Shown: positions 17,970 through 26,341, numbered from the stretch's first letter. The stretch is DNA of 41,616 nucleotides from Glycomyces harbinensis (GCF_900101745.1 NZ_FNAD01000029.1:1-41616); one strand, 5' to 3'. Translations and numbers: made by a program. Notes: generated by a model not told the origin, from the sequence alone.

Positions 17970-18548
17970 ATGACTGGAATCGAACATGATGGCATCTCTG
18001 CGCTGCTTCGGGGAGCGCTGACCGACCACGAACCTGGGGCGGATCCAGTCTTGTTCGGCATCTGGCGCGAGGACGACGACATCACGATGATGGACCTTGG
18101 CTCGCTGACCAAGCTCCTGTTGACGGCCGAACAGAGCGGCCAGCCGATCGGAACCGCACTCGGGCTAGTGGCCAGGTTCGCCCAAGACGAAACCCTCGAC
18201 GACCTCGGAGTCTCCGATCCCACGAACCTGATCGCCATAGTCCTACGAGTCGAGACCTGGATGGTGGACGCCGCCGACAACGACATCTCGCTCGATCTCG
18301 CCAAACTGCTCACCGGCGAACATCGCATGAAGGAGCATCCCAATGCCACAACGGCATTCGCCTGCTGGGCTCATTGTGTCGACGGTACTGGTCACGAGGC
18401 TGTATGGCGCGAACTCGAATCCGCGCCCAGATCGCGTGTCATCCCAGCTGGAAATCGCCAGTGGCGCACCGATCAGATTCCGAAGGGCCTGCAACAACTT
18501 CTGAAGACGATCATCGATTTGCGTCGCCGGGGAACCGGCCCAATCTGA
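17970..18548 (+). CDS. Hypothetical protein, 192 residues
   Basis: Unrecognised. The peptide begins MTGIEHDGISALLRGALTD and contains a region rich in Leu and Ala helices (LTKLLLTAEQSGQPIGTALG, ISLDLAKLLTG). It ends with a basic helix (LLKTIIDLRRRGTGPI). Cysteines in AFACWAHCVDG are not in a clear metal motif. There is no signal peptide. A TTG 18 bases upstream (17952) is an alternative start. It lies 38 bases after the 57-residue gene and 220 bases before the modification-dependent nuclease gene. The gap 18549-18768 contains no gene I can support. Confidence 0.5.
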   Translation: MTGIEHDGISALLRGALTDHEPGADPVLFGIWREDDDITMMDLGSLTKLLLTAEQSGQPIGTALGLVARFAQDETLDDLGVSDPTNLIAIVLRVETWMVDAADNDISLDLAKLLTGEHRMKEHPNATTAFACWAHCVDGTGHEAVWRELESAPRSRVIPAGNRQWRTDQIPKGLQQLLKTIIDLRRRGTGPI

Positions 18549-18768
18549 CCATGACATCCATAGCGGCAAGCAAGCCTGGCCACGCTCGCACAGCTTCACG
18601 TAGGCGCACCCAAGTTCAGCGCGTCACGGTGGATGGTGTCCGCCGTTCAATCACCAGTACGCCCGACCGATCGACCTCGACCTCAGCACAGCACAGCAAC
18701 GTTGTCGGCGCTCGCCGTTACAGTGGTGATGAAGCTTCGAAGAAGCAACTCCAGGAAGGGAATCGGCC

Positions 18769-20076
18769 GTGAGCGGCAAGCTACAAGTGGGGCAGGTGTA
18801 CCGCTATGCCGGTGGCAAGGACCCGAAGCCACCCTTGCTGGACGGCTTTCCGAATTTCCACCATGTCACCCACACTCCAGGTCAAAAGCGCGCCTTGTTG
18901 GAAGCTGGCATCAACGGGATGGCTAAGGTCATGACCTCCGACGGGCCCCGTCGTCCGGCGATCTTCATCCGCTCCAGCCCTTGGAAGGCCGGCACGGAGC
19001 AAACCCCCTGGCATGATGTATTCGACTTGGACAACGGCCACGTCAGATACTTCGGCGATCATAAAGCAGGTTTGAACATCCCACCCGGCACCACCACCGG
19101 CAACGCCGCACTGCTCGACGCCTTTACCGACCATCAGGGACACACTCCGGAAGAACGGGCTGCAGCAATCCCTCTGTTGTTGTTCCGCGCAGTCTCGCAA
19201 AACGGAAAGCCCAAGGGCCATGTTGAGTTCTGCGGAGTCGGAATCGTTGAGCGCGCCGAACGGCTGATGCAATGGGGAGGGGGCGAGCACACGCCGTTCG
19301 TGAACTACGCCTACGACGTGGCCCTCATCGACCTGACCTCGGAGAACGACACGGTCGACTGGGAATGGATCGAAGCGCGGCGGGAAAGCACAGTTTCCCA
19401 TGATCAAGCTCTCAACCTGGCGCCGCGCGCATGGCGTGAGTGGGTCAAACACGGGTCCACGGCTCTTCCCAGACTTCGCCGCCGAATTGCCCGGGCGCAA
19501 GTGACCAAAGTGCGTGACCAGCGTCCAGCGCCGGGCAGCAGGGAGGAGACTGACCTGGAGATGGTTTACAAGTACTTTGACGGCCGCAAACACGACTTTG
19601 AGGCGTTGGCCGCCACAGTGGCAGCTCGCCTGCTTCGAGGAGCCGGCAATCGATATGTCGATGGCTGGCTGACACGCCGCTCCGGTGACGGCGGAGCTGA
19701 TTTCGTCGGAAGACTCGATCTCGGCGGGGGCAACGGACTCGCTGGCACGAGCCTTGTCGTTCTCGGGCAGGCGAAGTGCATCAAACCCAGCACGCTCATC
19801 ACCGCGGAGCAGATCGCGCGGGTGGTCGCCCGGCTCCGTCGCGGGTGGGTCGGCGTCTACGTCACCACGGGTGCCTACTCTGAGCCTGCGCAAGCCGAAA
19901 TAGTGGAGGACCAGTACCCGATCAGTCTCGTAAATGGAATGAAACTGGTCGAAGAGCTACGCAGCATGGCAAGGGATGACCACGGCGGAAGCCTGACAGC
20001 ATGCATTGAGCACATACTCGATGGTCGGTCGACCGTGATAACGAACCGACGTCCAGAAGAAATTCTGCTGCAGTAG
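18769..20076 (+). CDS. AspBHI-like modification-dependent (type IV) restriction endonuclease
   Basis: A 435-residue protein. AspBHI-type enzymes recognise 5-methylcytosine or 5-hydroxymethylcytosine with an N-terminal SRA-like domain and cut at a distance with an Mrr-type nuclease domain. The N-terminal half begins VGQVYRYAGGKDPKPPLLDG and contains the family-like motif AIFIRSSPWKAG. The C-terminal Mrr-like domain is clear: KHDFEALAATVAARLLRGAG, GDGGADFVGRLDLGG with its catalytic Asp near residue 308, and LVVLGQAKC with Gln-x-Lys near 332-334. The GTG at 18769 has an AGGAAGGG ribosome site. It is the last gene before the tRNA border. It probably acts on phage DNA carrying modified cytosine. 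Living next to a C5 methyltransferase requires that the host methylation is not recognised. Confidence 0.85.
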   Translation: MSGKLQVGQVYRYAGGKDPKPPLLDGFPNFHHVTHTPGQKRALLEAGINGMAKVMTSDGPRRPAIFIRSSPWKAGTEQTPWHDVFDLDNGHVRYFGDHKAGLNIPPGTTTGNAALLDAFTDHQGHTPEERAAAIPLLLFRAVSQNGKPKGHVEFCGVGIVERAERLMQWGGGEHTPFVNYAYDVALIDLTSENDTVDWEWIEARRESTVSHDQALNLAPRAWREWVKHGSTALPRLRRRIARAQVTKVRDQRPAPGSREETDLEMVYKYFDGRKHDFEALAATVAARLLRGAGNRYVDGWLTRRSGDGGADFVGRLDLGGGNGLAGTSLVVLGQAKCIKPSTLITAEQIARVVARLRRGWVGVYVTTGAYSEPAQAEIVEDQYPISLVNGMKLVEELRSMARDDHGGSLTACIEHILDGRSTVITNRRPEEILLQ

Positions 20077-20237
20077 CTTCGGAGAATCACTGTGGGACCT
20101 CAGCACATTCATACAGAACCGGTCAAAGAATCTATATGTGTTCCAAGTCACTTAGGCGATTGATTGGCTGTCGCGTACTGTCGGCCTCGGATGTCCTGTC
20201 TCACGGACGAATGACGGACGAGCTCGTTTCCAGACAA
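20077..20237. other. AT-richer intergenic stretch at the island edge
   Basis: No gene seen. This stretch, with the terminator following it, separates the type IV nuclease from the initiator tRNA. It is visibly richer in A and T than the core genes to the right. I looked for a copy of the tRNA 3' end here and elsewhere to the left, which would mark an integration site, and did not find one by eye. Confidence 0.5.
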
Positions 20238-20271
20238 GAAAAAACCCTGGCCAACTCGTCGTTGACCAGGG
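20238..20271 (-). terminator. Rho-independent terminator of the initiator tRNA
   Basis: On the reverse strand, CCCTGG-T-CAAC pairs with GTTG-G-CCAGGG around a 5-base loop (the two single bases face each other as a mismatch). It is followed by a run of six T. It starts about 10 bases after the tRNA 3' end, so it terminates the tRNA transcript. The U-tract type is unusual in GC-rich actinomycetes but common after their stable RNA genes. Confidence 0.8.
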
Positions 20272-20280
20272 TCTTCGTAG

Positions 20281-20354
20281 TAGCGGGAGGCGGATTTGAA
20301 CCACCGACCTCCAGGTTATGAGCCTGGCGAGCTACCGAGCTGCTCTATCCCGCG
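20281..20354 (-). tRNA. Initiator tRNA-fMet (CAU)
   Basis: A 74-base cloverleaf on the reverse strand, 5' CGCGGGATAGAGC ... CCCGCTA 3'. The anticodon loop is CTCATAA (anticodon CAU). Initiator hallmarks are the unpaired C1 opposite T72 at the end of the acceptor stem and the A11:U24 pair in the D stem. The T loop reads GTTCAAATCC. CCA is not encoded (CTA follows). The anticodon stem is CCAGG/CCTGG, so only two of the usual three G:C pairs next to the loop are present; the third is A29:U41. The gene stands alone and its 3' side faces the accessory island, the usual geometry for island insertion. Confidence 0.95.
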
Positions 20355-20428
20355 CCGTATGTACAAAGCTTACACGCCACTGCAACTGCCCGCCAGCGAG
20401 GGTCCGGTGAGCGCTGTCACCGCTCATT

Positions 20429-20457
20429 CCCGCGCCGTTTCCCGCATACGGCGCGGG
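20429..20457 (-). terminator. Hairpin after era, candidate intrinsic terminator without U-tract
   Basis: A perfect 10-bp stem (CCCGCGCCGT with ACGGCGCGGG) with a 9-base loop lies 12 bases past the era stop. There is no T run, as is common for actinobacterial terminators. It would end the long leftward phoH-ybeY-corC-era transcript before the tRNA gene. Confidence 0.6.
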
Positions 20458-20469
20458 CCCCAGGCCCCG

Positions 20470-21393
20470 CTAGAACCCGAGGCGTTCGAGCATCTTCGGG
20501 TCCCGCTGCCAGTCCTTGGCGACCCGCACGTGCAGGTCGAGGTACACCCGGCTGTCGATGAGCTGCGCGATGCCCTTGCGGGCCTTGGTGCCCACCCGCT
20601 TGAGGCGCTCGCCGCCCTTGCCGATGATGATGCCCTTCTGGCTGTCGCGCTCGACGTAGATCTCGGCCCAGATCTTCTTGCGCGGACCGCCGTCGGAGTC
20701 CTCGTCCTCGACGTCCTCGATCACGACCGCGAGAGAGTGCGGCAGCTCGTCGCGGACGCCTTCGAGGGCTGCCTCGCGGATGAGCTCGGCCATCATGACC
20801 CGCTCGGGCTCTTCGGTGATCATCCCGTCCGGGTACAGCTGCGGCGATTCGGGCAGCTTGTCCGAGAGGACCTTGACCAGCTCTTCGAGGTTCTCGCCCG
20901 TCTTGGCCGAGACCGGCACGATGTCGGCGAAGTCGCCCAGCGCGGCCACGTTCGTCAGGTGGCGCACGAGGGTGTCCTTGGAGACCAGGTCGATCTTGGT
21001 GACCACGGCGACGACCTTGGCGTGCAGTTTGGCGATCTCACCGGTGATGAACTTGTCGCCGGGGCCGGGCTTCTCGTTGGCGGGCAGGCACAGTCCGATG
21101 ACGTCCACTTCGGACCAGGTCTGGCGGACGAGTTCGTTCAGCCGCTCGCCCAGCAGCGTGCGCGGGCGGTGGAGGCCGGGCGTGTCGACCAGGATGAGCT
21201 GGGAGTCCGGGCGGTGCAGGATCGCGCGGACGACGTGGCGCGTGGTCTGCGGGCGCTTGGACGTGATGGCGATCTTCTGGCCCATGATCGCGTTGGTCAG
21301 CGTGGACTTGCCCGCGTTGGGGCGTCCTACGAAGCAGGCGAAGCCCGCGTGAAATGCGTCTTTGGAAGCGGAGCTTCCGGCGTTGCTAGACAA
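20470..21393 (-). CDS. era: GTPase Era, ribosome small-subunit assembly
   Basis: A 307-residue protein that binds the 3' end of 16S rRNA during 30S maturation. The GTPase motifs are G1 GRPNAGKST (residues 23-31), G2 region SKRPQTTRH, G3 DTPGLHRP, G4 TKIDLV and G5 SAKTGE. The C-terminal KH domain carries GIIIGKGGERLKRVGTKARK. The length is normal. The likely start is TTG at 21391-21393, overlapping the stop of the cytidine deaminase-like gene by 8 bases, so translation is coupled. It is the last gene of the leftward operon. Confidence 0.97.
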   Translation of the reverse strand: MSSNAGSSASKDAFHAGFACFVGRPNAGKSTLTNAIMGQKIAITSKRPQTTRHVVRAILHRPDSQLILVDTPGLHRPRTLLGERLNELVRQTWSEVDVIGLCLPANEKPGPGDKFITGEIAKLHAKVVAVVTKIDLVSKDTLVRHLTNVAALGDFADIVPVSAKTGENLEELVKVLSDKLPESPQLYPDGMITEEPERVMMAELIREAALEGVRDELPHSLAVVIEDVEDEDSDGGPRKKIWAEIYVERDSQKGIIIGKGGERLKRVGTKARKGIAQLIDSRVYLDLHVRVAKDWQRDPKMLERLGF

Positions 21394-21718
21394 GACGGGT
21401 CACCTCTTTGCGAAGGACCGCGTACGCGGTCAGGTCGGCACTGATCTCCCGGGCGGCCTTGAGGCCGTCCTCGTCGGACTCGGCGCCGAAGACCACGGCC
21501 GCCTCGATCTTGTCGGCCCCGGCCGCGTACGCCTGGGCGACCGCCGCCTGGAGGGCGGTGAGGCGCAGCGACGGGAGGTCGACCGCCGCCGAGGCGTAGG
21601 TGCGGCCGATGCCGTCGCGGACGGCCGCGCCGGTGGCCTGCTGGACGCGGCCAGCGGCCCCGCGGGCCAGCGTGGCGAGTTTCGCGTCCTCGGCGTCGAG
21701 GTCGGTCAGGTCAGACAT
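21386..21718 (-). CDS. Cytidine deaminase-like protein without catalytic residues
   Basis: A 110-residue protein between corC and era, where actinobacteria usually carry a small cytidine deaminase-fold gene. It keeps the pattern GAAVRDGIGRTYASAAVDLP and LTALQAAVAQAYAAGADKIE of the fold. The HAE and PCxxC motifs that bind catalytic zinc are absent; there is no cysteine at all. It is therefore probably not a deaminase. Its role is unknown; conserved position suggests a part in the Era/YbeY ribosome set. The start overlaps corC's stop (ATGTCTGA) and the end overlaps era's start. Confidence 0.85.
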   Translation of the reverse strand: MSDLTDLDAEDAKLATLARGAAGRVQQATGAAVRDGIGRTYASAAVDLPSLRLTALQAAVAQAYAAGADKIEAAVVFGAESDEDGLKAAREISADLTAYAVLRKEVTRLV

Positions 21719-23036
21719 TCAGTTCGTGCCTCTCATCGTTCTCGGTGGCCGCCTCGGGGACGGTCTCATCGGCTTCGGGCAGCCGCGCGACGCGGACGGT
21801 CTCGATGCGGTTGCGGCGCCCGACGGTGCCCTCGGCGGTCAGTTCGAGCCCGGCGAGCCGGGCCCGGTCGCCGGCGAGCGGGACCTTGCCGAGCTCGGCG
21901 GCGAGCAGCCCGGCGACGGTGTCGACGTCGACTTCGGGCAGGTCGACGTCGAAGGCCTCGGCGAGGTCTTCGACGGAGAGCCGGGCGGTGACGCGGGCGG
22001 TGCGGTCGTCGAGCCAGGCCACGGGCGGCAGCTCCTGGTCGTACTCGTCGGTGATCTCGCCGACGATCTCCTCGAGGATGTCCTCGATGGTGATGAGCCC
22101 CGCCGTGCCACCGTACTCGTCGACGACGGCGGCGATGTGGATGCGGGCGGTCTGCATCTCGCGCAGCAGGTCGTCGACGGGCTTGGAGTCGGGGACGAAG
22201 GAGACGGCGCGCATGACGTCGCCCGCGGCGGGGTTGGCGCCGTCGTCCAGGCGCACGAGGTCCTTGAGGTAGACGACGCCGCGCAGGTCGTCGAGGTCCT
22301 CGCCGATCACGGGGATGCGCGAGAAGCCCGAGCGGAGCGCGACCTGCTTGGCCTCGTCGGCGGGCGTGTCGGCGCGGACCCAGACCATGGCGGTGCGCGG
22401 GACCATCACCTCGCGGGCGACGGTGTCGCCGAGGGCGAAGACGGAGGCGATCATGTCGCGCTCCTCGTGGTCCACGGTCCCTTGGGCTTCGGCGGCGTCG
22501 ACCATTTCGCGGATCTCGATCTCGGAGGTCGCGAACGGGCCCTCGCGGAAGCCCTTGCCGGGGGTGACGGCGTTGCCGACCAGAATCAGGAGCTTCGCGA
22601 GCGGGCCGAGCGCGGTGCCGAGCAGGGCCACGAAGCCGGCCACGGCGAGCGCGATCGGATAGGCGTGCTGGCGTCCGAGCGTGCGCGGGTTGACGCCGAC
22701 GACGACGAAGGAGACGACGGTCATGACGGCGGCGGAGATGCCGACGGCCGTCCAGGAGTCGTTCCAGGTGTCGAAGGCGACGACGGCGACGATCGCGATG
22801 GCGGCGGCCTCGCAGGCGAGGCGCAGCAGGATGAGCAGGTTGAGGTGGCGAGGCAGGTCCTCGCTCACTTTGACGAGCGATTCGGCGCTGCGCCGGCGCT
22901 GCTCGGCGAGTTCGTGGGCGCGGGCGGGCGAGACGGCCGTGAGGGCCGAGTCGACCATGGCGGCGCCCCCGGCGACGAGGATCAGCGCGACCGCCGTCGC
23001 CAGGAGCGTGTAAGGCACCATCGCGGTCTCACTCAC
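21711..23036 (-). CDS. corC: CNNM/CorC-type membrane transporter (hemolysin family)
   Basis: A 441-residue protein. A DUF21 membrane domain with about four helices (residues ~5-155; for example [20 protein letters not shown]) is followed by a pair of CBS domains (~200-330, with [42 protein letters not shown]). A C-terminal CorC/HlyC domain with [17 protein letters not shown] comes last. The family mediates or regulates Mg2+ and Co2+ movement across the cytoplasmic membrane; the old name hemolysin is misleading. The GTG start at 23034-23036 overlaps the ybeY stop (GTGAGTGA). The gene is in the normal place in the phoH-ybeY operon. Confidence 0.93.
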   Translation of the reverse strand: MSETAMVPYTLLATAVALILVAGGAAMVDSALTAVSPARAHELAEQRRRSAESLVKVSEDLPRHLNLLILLRLACEAAAIAIVAVVAFDTWNDSWTAVGISAAVMTVVSFVVVGVNPRTLGRQHAYPIALAVAGFVALLGTALGPLAKLLILVGNAVTPGKGFREGPFATSEIEIREMVDAAEAQGTVDHEERDMIASVFALGDTVAREVMVPRTAMVWVRADTPADEAKQVALRSGFSRIPVIGEDLDDLRGVVYLKDLVRLDDGANPAAGDVMRAVSFVPDSKPVDDLLREMQTARIHIAAVVDEYGGTAGLITIEDILEEIVGEITDEYDQELPPVAWLDDRTARVTARLSVEDLAEAFDVDLPEVDVDTVAGLLAAELGKVPLAGDRARLAGLELTAEGTVGRRNRIETVRVARLPEADETVPEAATENDERHELNV

Positions 23037-23502
23037 CGCTTGCGGCGACGCGTTTGGCGCGCCAGGCGTCGAGCAGGCGGTTCTGGAGGCCGAACATCTC
23101 CTTGGCCTGCTCGGGTTCGGCGTGGTCGTAGCCGAGGATGTGGAGCACGCCGTGGACGGTGAGCATGTGCAGCTCGTCGTCGGTGGAGTGCCCCGCCTCC
23201 TTGGCCTGGGCCTCGGCGACTTCGGGCGAGAGGACGAGGTCGCCGAGGATGGGCGTGCCCGGCTCGGAGGAGTCGGGGCGGCCGGGCATGGCGTCGTCCA
23301 TCGGGAACGAGAGGACGTCGGTGGGCCCGGTACCGCCCATCCAGCGCTTGTTGAGCTCGGTCATGTGCTCGATGTCGACGATGAGGATCGAGAGTTCGGC
23401 GAGCGGGTTGACGCCCATCTCGTGCAGGGCGAAGTCCGAGACGGCGCGCAGGCCGGATTCCTCGACGTCGCGCCCGGACTCATTGATGATCTCGATGCCC
23501 AC
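23029..23502 (-). CDS. ybeY: rRNA maturation RNase YbeY
   Basis: A 157-residue metal-dependent endoribonuclease needed for 16S rRNA 3' end maturation and ribosome quality control. The zinc motif [20 protein letters not shown] (H-X3-H-X5-H) is intact. [20 protein letters not shown] is the other family signature. The N-terminus begins [15 protein letters not shown]. The start lies inside the end of phoH (23-base overlap), indicating coupling. Length is normal. Confidence 0.97.
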   Translation of the reverse strand: MGIEIINESGRDVEESGLRAVSDFALHEMGVNPLAELSILIVDIEHMTELNKRWMGGTGPTDVLSFPMDDAMPGRPDSSEPGTPILGDLVLSPEVAEAQAKEAGHSTDDELHMLTVHGVLHILGYDHAEPEQAKEMFGLQNRLLDAWRAKRVAASGE

Positions 23503-24523
23503 GGTTCCCTCGTTGCCCCTTCTTCGGGTCGCCCTGTCTGGCGTCCCACTTCTCGTAGGCGTTCACGATATCGCTGACCAGCTGGTGCCGTACGACATCG
23601 TCCGCCGAGAGGGTGGCGAAGTGCACGTCGTCGATGCCGTCGAGGATGTCGCGGATGATGCGCAGCCCGGAGGTGGCGTGGCCGGGGAGGTCGACCTGGG
23701 TGATGTCGCCGGTGACGACGATCTTGGACCCGAAGCCCAGCCGCGTGAGGAACATCTTCATCTGCTCGGGCGTGGTGTTCTGCGCCTCGTCCAGGATGAT
23801 GAACGCGTCATTAAGGGTCCTACCACGCATGAATGCCAGGGGCGCGACCTCGATCGTGCCGGCCTCCATGAGCTTGGGGATGGTGGCGGGGTCGATCATG
23901 TCGTGGAGCGCGTCGTAGAGCGGGCGCAGGTACGGGTCGATCTTCTCGAAGAGCGTGCCGGGCAGGAAGCCCAGCTTCTCGCCGGCCTCGACGGCGGGCC
24001 GGGTCAGGATGATCCGGGTGATCTCCTTGGACTGGAGCGCCTGCACGGCCTTGGCCATCGCGAGATAGGTCTTGCCGGTGCCGGCCGGGCCGATCCCGAA
24101 GATGATCGTGTTCTGGTCGATCGCCTCGACGTAGCGCTTCTGGCCGATGGTCTTGGGCCGGATCGCCTTGCCGCGCTTGGAGAGGATGTCCTGCGTGAAC
24201 ACGTCGACAGGGCGCTCGCCGGGAGCGGACTTGAGCATGTTCTCGGTGCGCCGGATGATGTCGGTGTCGACGTTCTCGCCGTTCTCGATCAAGGCGAGCA
24301 GCTCCTTCACGAGTCGTTCGGCGGCACGCGGGGCGCCGTTGATACCGGTGAGGGTGATCGTGTCCCCGCGGACGTGGAGGTCGACGCCCGGGAACTGGCG
24401 TTCGATGAAGCGGAGGTTCTCGTCGGCGCGGCCCAGCAGTGCCATGAGCGAGCTCTGGTCGCCGACGGTGATCGTGGACGTGATCGTCGAGAGGTTCTGG
24501 ACGTTGTCAGAGCGGTCGGTCAT
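23480..24523 (-). CDS. phoH: PhoH-family ATPase
   Basis: A 347-residue cytoplasmic protein. An N-terminal KH-like region (residues 20-80) is followed by the helicase-like ATPase domain. Walker A is GPAGTGKT (residues 145-152) and Walker B is [31 protein letters not shown] and [12 protein letters not shown] are typical of the family. It is thought to act in RNA metabolism together with YbeY, whose gene overlaps it. The basic C-terminal tail ([14 protein letters not shown]) is a common variable end. A 140-base gap upstream carries a candidate promoter. Confidence 0.96.
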   Translation of the reverse strand: MTDRSDNVQNLSTITSTITVGDQSSLMALLGRADENLRFIERQFPGVDLHVRGDTITLTGINGAPRAAERLVKELLALIENGENVDTDIIRRTENMLKSAPGERPVDVFTQDILSKRGKAIRPKTIGQKRYVEAIDQNTIIFGIGPAGTGKTYLAMAKAVQALQSKEITRIILTRPAVEAGEKLGFLPGTLFEKIDPYLRPLYDALHDMIDPATIPKLMEAGTIEVAPLAFMRGRTLNDAFIILDEAQNTTPEQMKMFLTRLGFGSKIVVTGDITQVDLPGHATSGLRIIRDILDGIDDVHFATLSADDVVRHQLVSDIVNAYEKWDARQGDPKKGQRGNRGHRDHQ

Positions 24524-24607
24524 AGGCTTCGCCCGTAGGGCTGTTCGCCACCTGCTTCCTCAGATCGTGCTTCGGCGCCGTGCGCAGGCGCTGCTTGCGG
24601 TCTCTCA

Positions 24608-24637
24608 ATGGTAGTTGCCTCCTGCGACAAGGGACAA
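24608..24637 (-). promoter_or_regulatory. Candidate promoter of the phoH operon
   Basis: On the reverse strand TTGTCC (24637-24632) and TACCAT (24613-24608) are 18 bases apart, an acceptable sigma-70/HrdB-like pair. It lies 85 bases upstream of the phoH ATG in the gap after the HIT gene. AGGAGG between the boxes is coincidental or belongs to a short leader. Confidence 0.4.
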
Positions 24638-24663
24638 CGAGTAATCGCGCCTGGGGTGTGATT

Positions 24664-25017
24664 TCAGGCCGAGACCATCGGCCCGAGCGGTTTGCCGCCG
24701 AGCACGTGGAAGTGCACGTGGAAGACGTCCTGACCGCTGTCGGGCCCGGAGTTGGCGATGAGGCGCCAGCCCGAGTCGGCGATGCCCTCGGCGACGGCGA
24801 CCTCGGCCGCGGCCGCGAGCACGTCGCCGGCCAGCGCCGGGTCGGAGGCGGCGAGTTCGGTGGCGTTCGCGTAGTGGTCCTTGGGGATCACGAGCACGTG
24901 GCTGGGCGCCTTGGGGTGGAGGTCGCGGAAGGCGAGGACCCGTTCGGTCTCGGCGATCTTGGTGGAGGGGATCTGCCCCGCGGCGATCTTGCAGAAGATG
25001 CAGTCGGCGTCGTTCAT
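24664..25017 (-). CDS. HIT-family nucleotide hydrolase
   Basis: A 117-residue protein of the histidine triad family, which hydrolyses purine nucleoside phosphoramidates and related AMP conjugates. The catalytic triad HVHFHVLGG is intact, and the N-terminal CIFCKIAAGQIPSTKI is typical of the Hint/HinT branch. The ATG at 25015-25017 gives the normal N-terminus; a GTG 21 bases upstream is possible. It follows rsmE by 28 bases in the same leftward set. Confidence 0.94.
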   Translation of the reverse strand: MNDADCIFCKIAAGQIPSTKIAETERVLAFRDLHPKAPSHVLVIPKDHYANATELAASDPALAGDVLAAAAEVAVAEGIADSGWRLIANSGPDSGQDVFHVHFHVLGGKPLGPMVSA

Positions 25018-25045
25018 GCCGTGGATCTTAAGAGGCACAGCTTCG

Positions 25046-25771
25046 TCACCAGCGGCCGAGTCGGGCCTGGAGCACGGCGAGTGCGGCGGGTCCGGCGGTG
25101 GAGGTGCGCAGGACGGTGTCGCCCAGGCGGACCGGTTCGCCGAATTCGCCCAGTGCGGCGAGCTCGTCGGGGCTGATGGAGCCTTCGGGGCCGATGACGA
25201 GGGCGATCTCGCCGGTCTCGGGGAGGTCGGCTCGGGAGAGCGGGAGGGTCGCCTCCTCGTGGAGGACGAGGACGCGGGCGGCGGTGCGCAGGCGCTGCAC
25301 GAGCTGCTTGGTGGTGTGGAGTTCGGCGACGTCGGCGAGGCGGGCGCGGCGGGCCTGCTTGGAGGCCTCGCGGGCGGTGGCGGTCCATTTGGCGCGGGCC
25401 TTGTCGCCGCGCGGGCCCTTCCATTGGACGATGGACCGCGATGCGGCCCAGGGGATCACTTCGTCGACGCCGATCTCGGTGAGCATCTGGACGGCGCGTT
25501 CGCCGCGGTCGCCTTTGGGCAGGGCCTGGACGACGGTGAGTCTCGGGTCGGGGGCCGGGAGGGTGCGCCGGTCGAGGACGGCCAGGCGCAGGGAGCCGCG
25601 TTCGGCGGATTCGACGCGTGCGGTGGCGATGGCGCCGGCGCCGTCGGCGAGCTGGAGGGTCTCGCCGGGTTGGAGGCGCTGCACGTCGGCGGCGTGGTGG
25701 CCTTCGGGCCCGTCGAGGGTGCAGTGGTCGCCGTCCGGGAGGGCGTCGACGAGGAATACGGGATCGCTCAC
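25046..25771 (-). CDS. rsmE: 16S rRNA (uracil1498-N3)-methyltransferase RsmE
   Basis: A 241-residue SPOUT methyltransferase that modifies U1498 of 16S rRNA. An N-terminal PUA-like domain (EGHHAADVQRLQPGE) is followed by the knotted domain. VVQALPKGDRGERAVQMLTE, ALVIGPEGSISPDELAAL and RLGDTVLRTSTAGPAALAVL form the S-adenosylmethionine pocket. Length and motif order are normal. It lies between the PemK-like gene and the HIT gene. Confidence 0.96.
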   Translation of the reverse strand: MSDPVFLVDALPDGDHCTLDGPEGHHAADVQRLQPGETLQLADGAGAIATARVESAERGSLRLAVLDRRTLPAPDPRLTVVQALPKGDRGERAVQMLTEIGVDEVIPWAASRSIVQWKGPRGDKARAKWTATAREASKQARRARLADVAELHTTKQLVQRLRTAARVLVLHEEATLPLSRADLPETGEIALVIGPEGSISPDELAALGEFGEPVRLGDTVLRTSTAGPAALAVLQARLGRW

Positions 25772-25784
25772 CCGGGCAGTTTAG

Positions 25785-26303
25785 TCAGCCGATGAAGTCG
25801 GTGGCGCGGTCCCAGCGGAGCCGGCTCGTGATCTGGCGGTACAGGGCCGGGCTGTCGAGGCGGCCCTGCCTGCGCTGGAGGAGGCGGCGCGGGAGGTGGA
25901 AGGGCACGAGGTCGACGTAGCCGTCCTTGTCGGCGGGCGGGCTCCATCGTCCGGCGCCGGCGGGGACGCGCCATTCGGCTTCGCGGGGGGCCTGGGTGGT
26001 GCATTTGAGGACCCAGTAGCCCTTGCCGGAGTAGCCGAGGACCAGGCAGGGCCTGGCCTTGGAGCGCGAGGGGTCGTCCTGGTGCGGGAAGTCGGCCCAC
26101 CAGCGCTCGGCGGGCTGCGGGCCGCCGGGCGGTGCGGGGGCGTCGAGTCGGACTCCCGCCGGTCCTGCCGGCGCGGCGCGGCGCTTGTACTGGCGGTACA
26201 GGACGAGGCCGATGACGGCCAGGACCGCGAGGCAGGCGAGCGACGGCAGGACGGCGTCGATGTCGAAGGAGATCACGGCAAGGGAGTGTAGCAGCACTCG
26301 CAT
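25785..26303 (-). CDS. Membrane-anchored PemK/MazF-like domain protein
   Basis: A 172-residue protein. One N-terminal membrane helix (LPSLACLAVLAVIGLVLYRQ) precedes a proline-rich linker. The soluble domain begins WWADFPHQDDPSRSKARPCL and continues VLGYSGKGYWVLKCTTQ, resembling the first strands of the MazF/PemK SH3-like barrel. No antitoxin gene is adjacent, and it sits in a housekeeping operon between dnaJ and rsmE. It is therefore more likely a domesticated relative than a free toxin. The start is uncertain; a GTG at 26276 would give the membrane helix almost at the N-terminus. Confidence 0.55.
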   Translation of the reverse strand: MRVLLHSLAVISFDIDAVLPSLACLAVLAVIGLVLYRQYKRRAAPAGPAGVRLDAPAPPGGPQPAERWWADFPHQDDPSRSKARPCLVLGYSGKGYWVLKCTTQAPREAEWRVPAGAGRWSPPADKDGYVDLVPFHLPRRLLQRRQGRLDSPALYRQITSRLRWDRATDFIG

Positions 26304-26341
26304 TCGGGTCTAAAGTTCGCGAACCGCCGCGATCTCGCGGG

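Noticed and set aside
7075..20280. Avoidance of GCCGGC in the island
   Set aside because: GCCGGC occurs several times inside the locus (for example 8358-8363, 8396-8401, 9411-9416, 13099-13104), so there is no obvious depletion by eye; a proper count would be needed.
1..20280. Duplicate of the tRNA 3' end as an attachment site for the island
   Set aside because: I looked for the sequence around 20281-20310 elsewhere in the left part and did not find a copy; the other end may lie outside the window.
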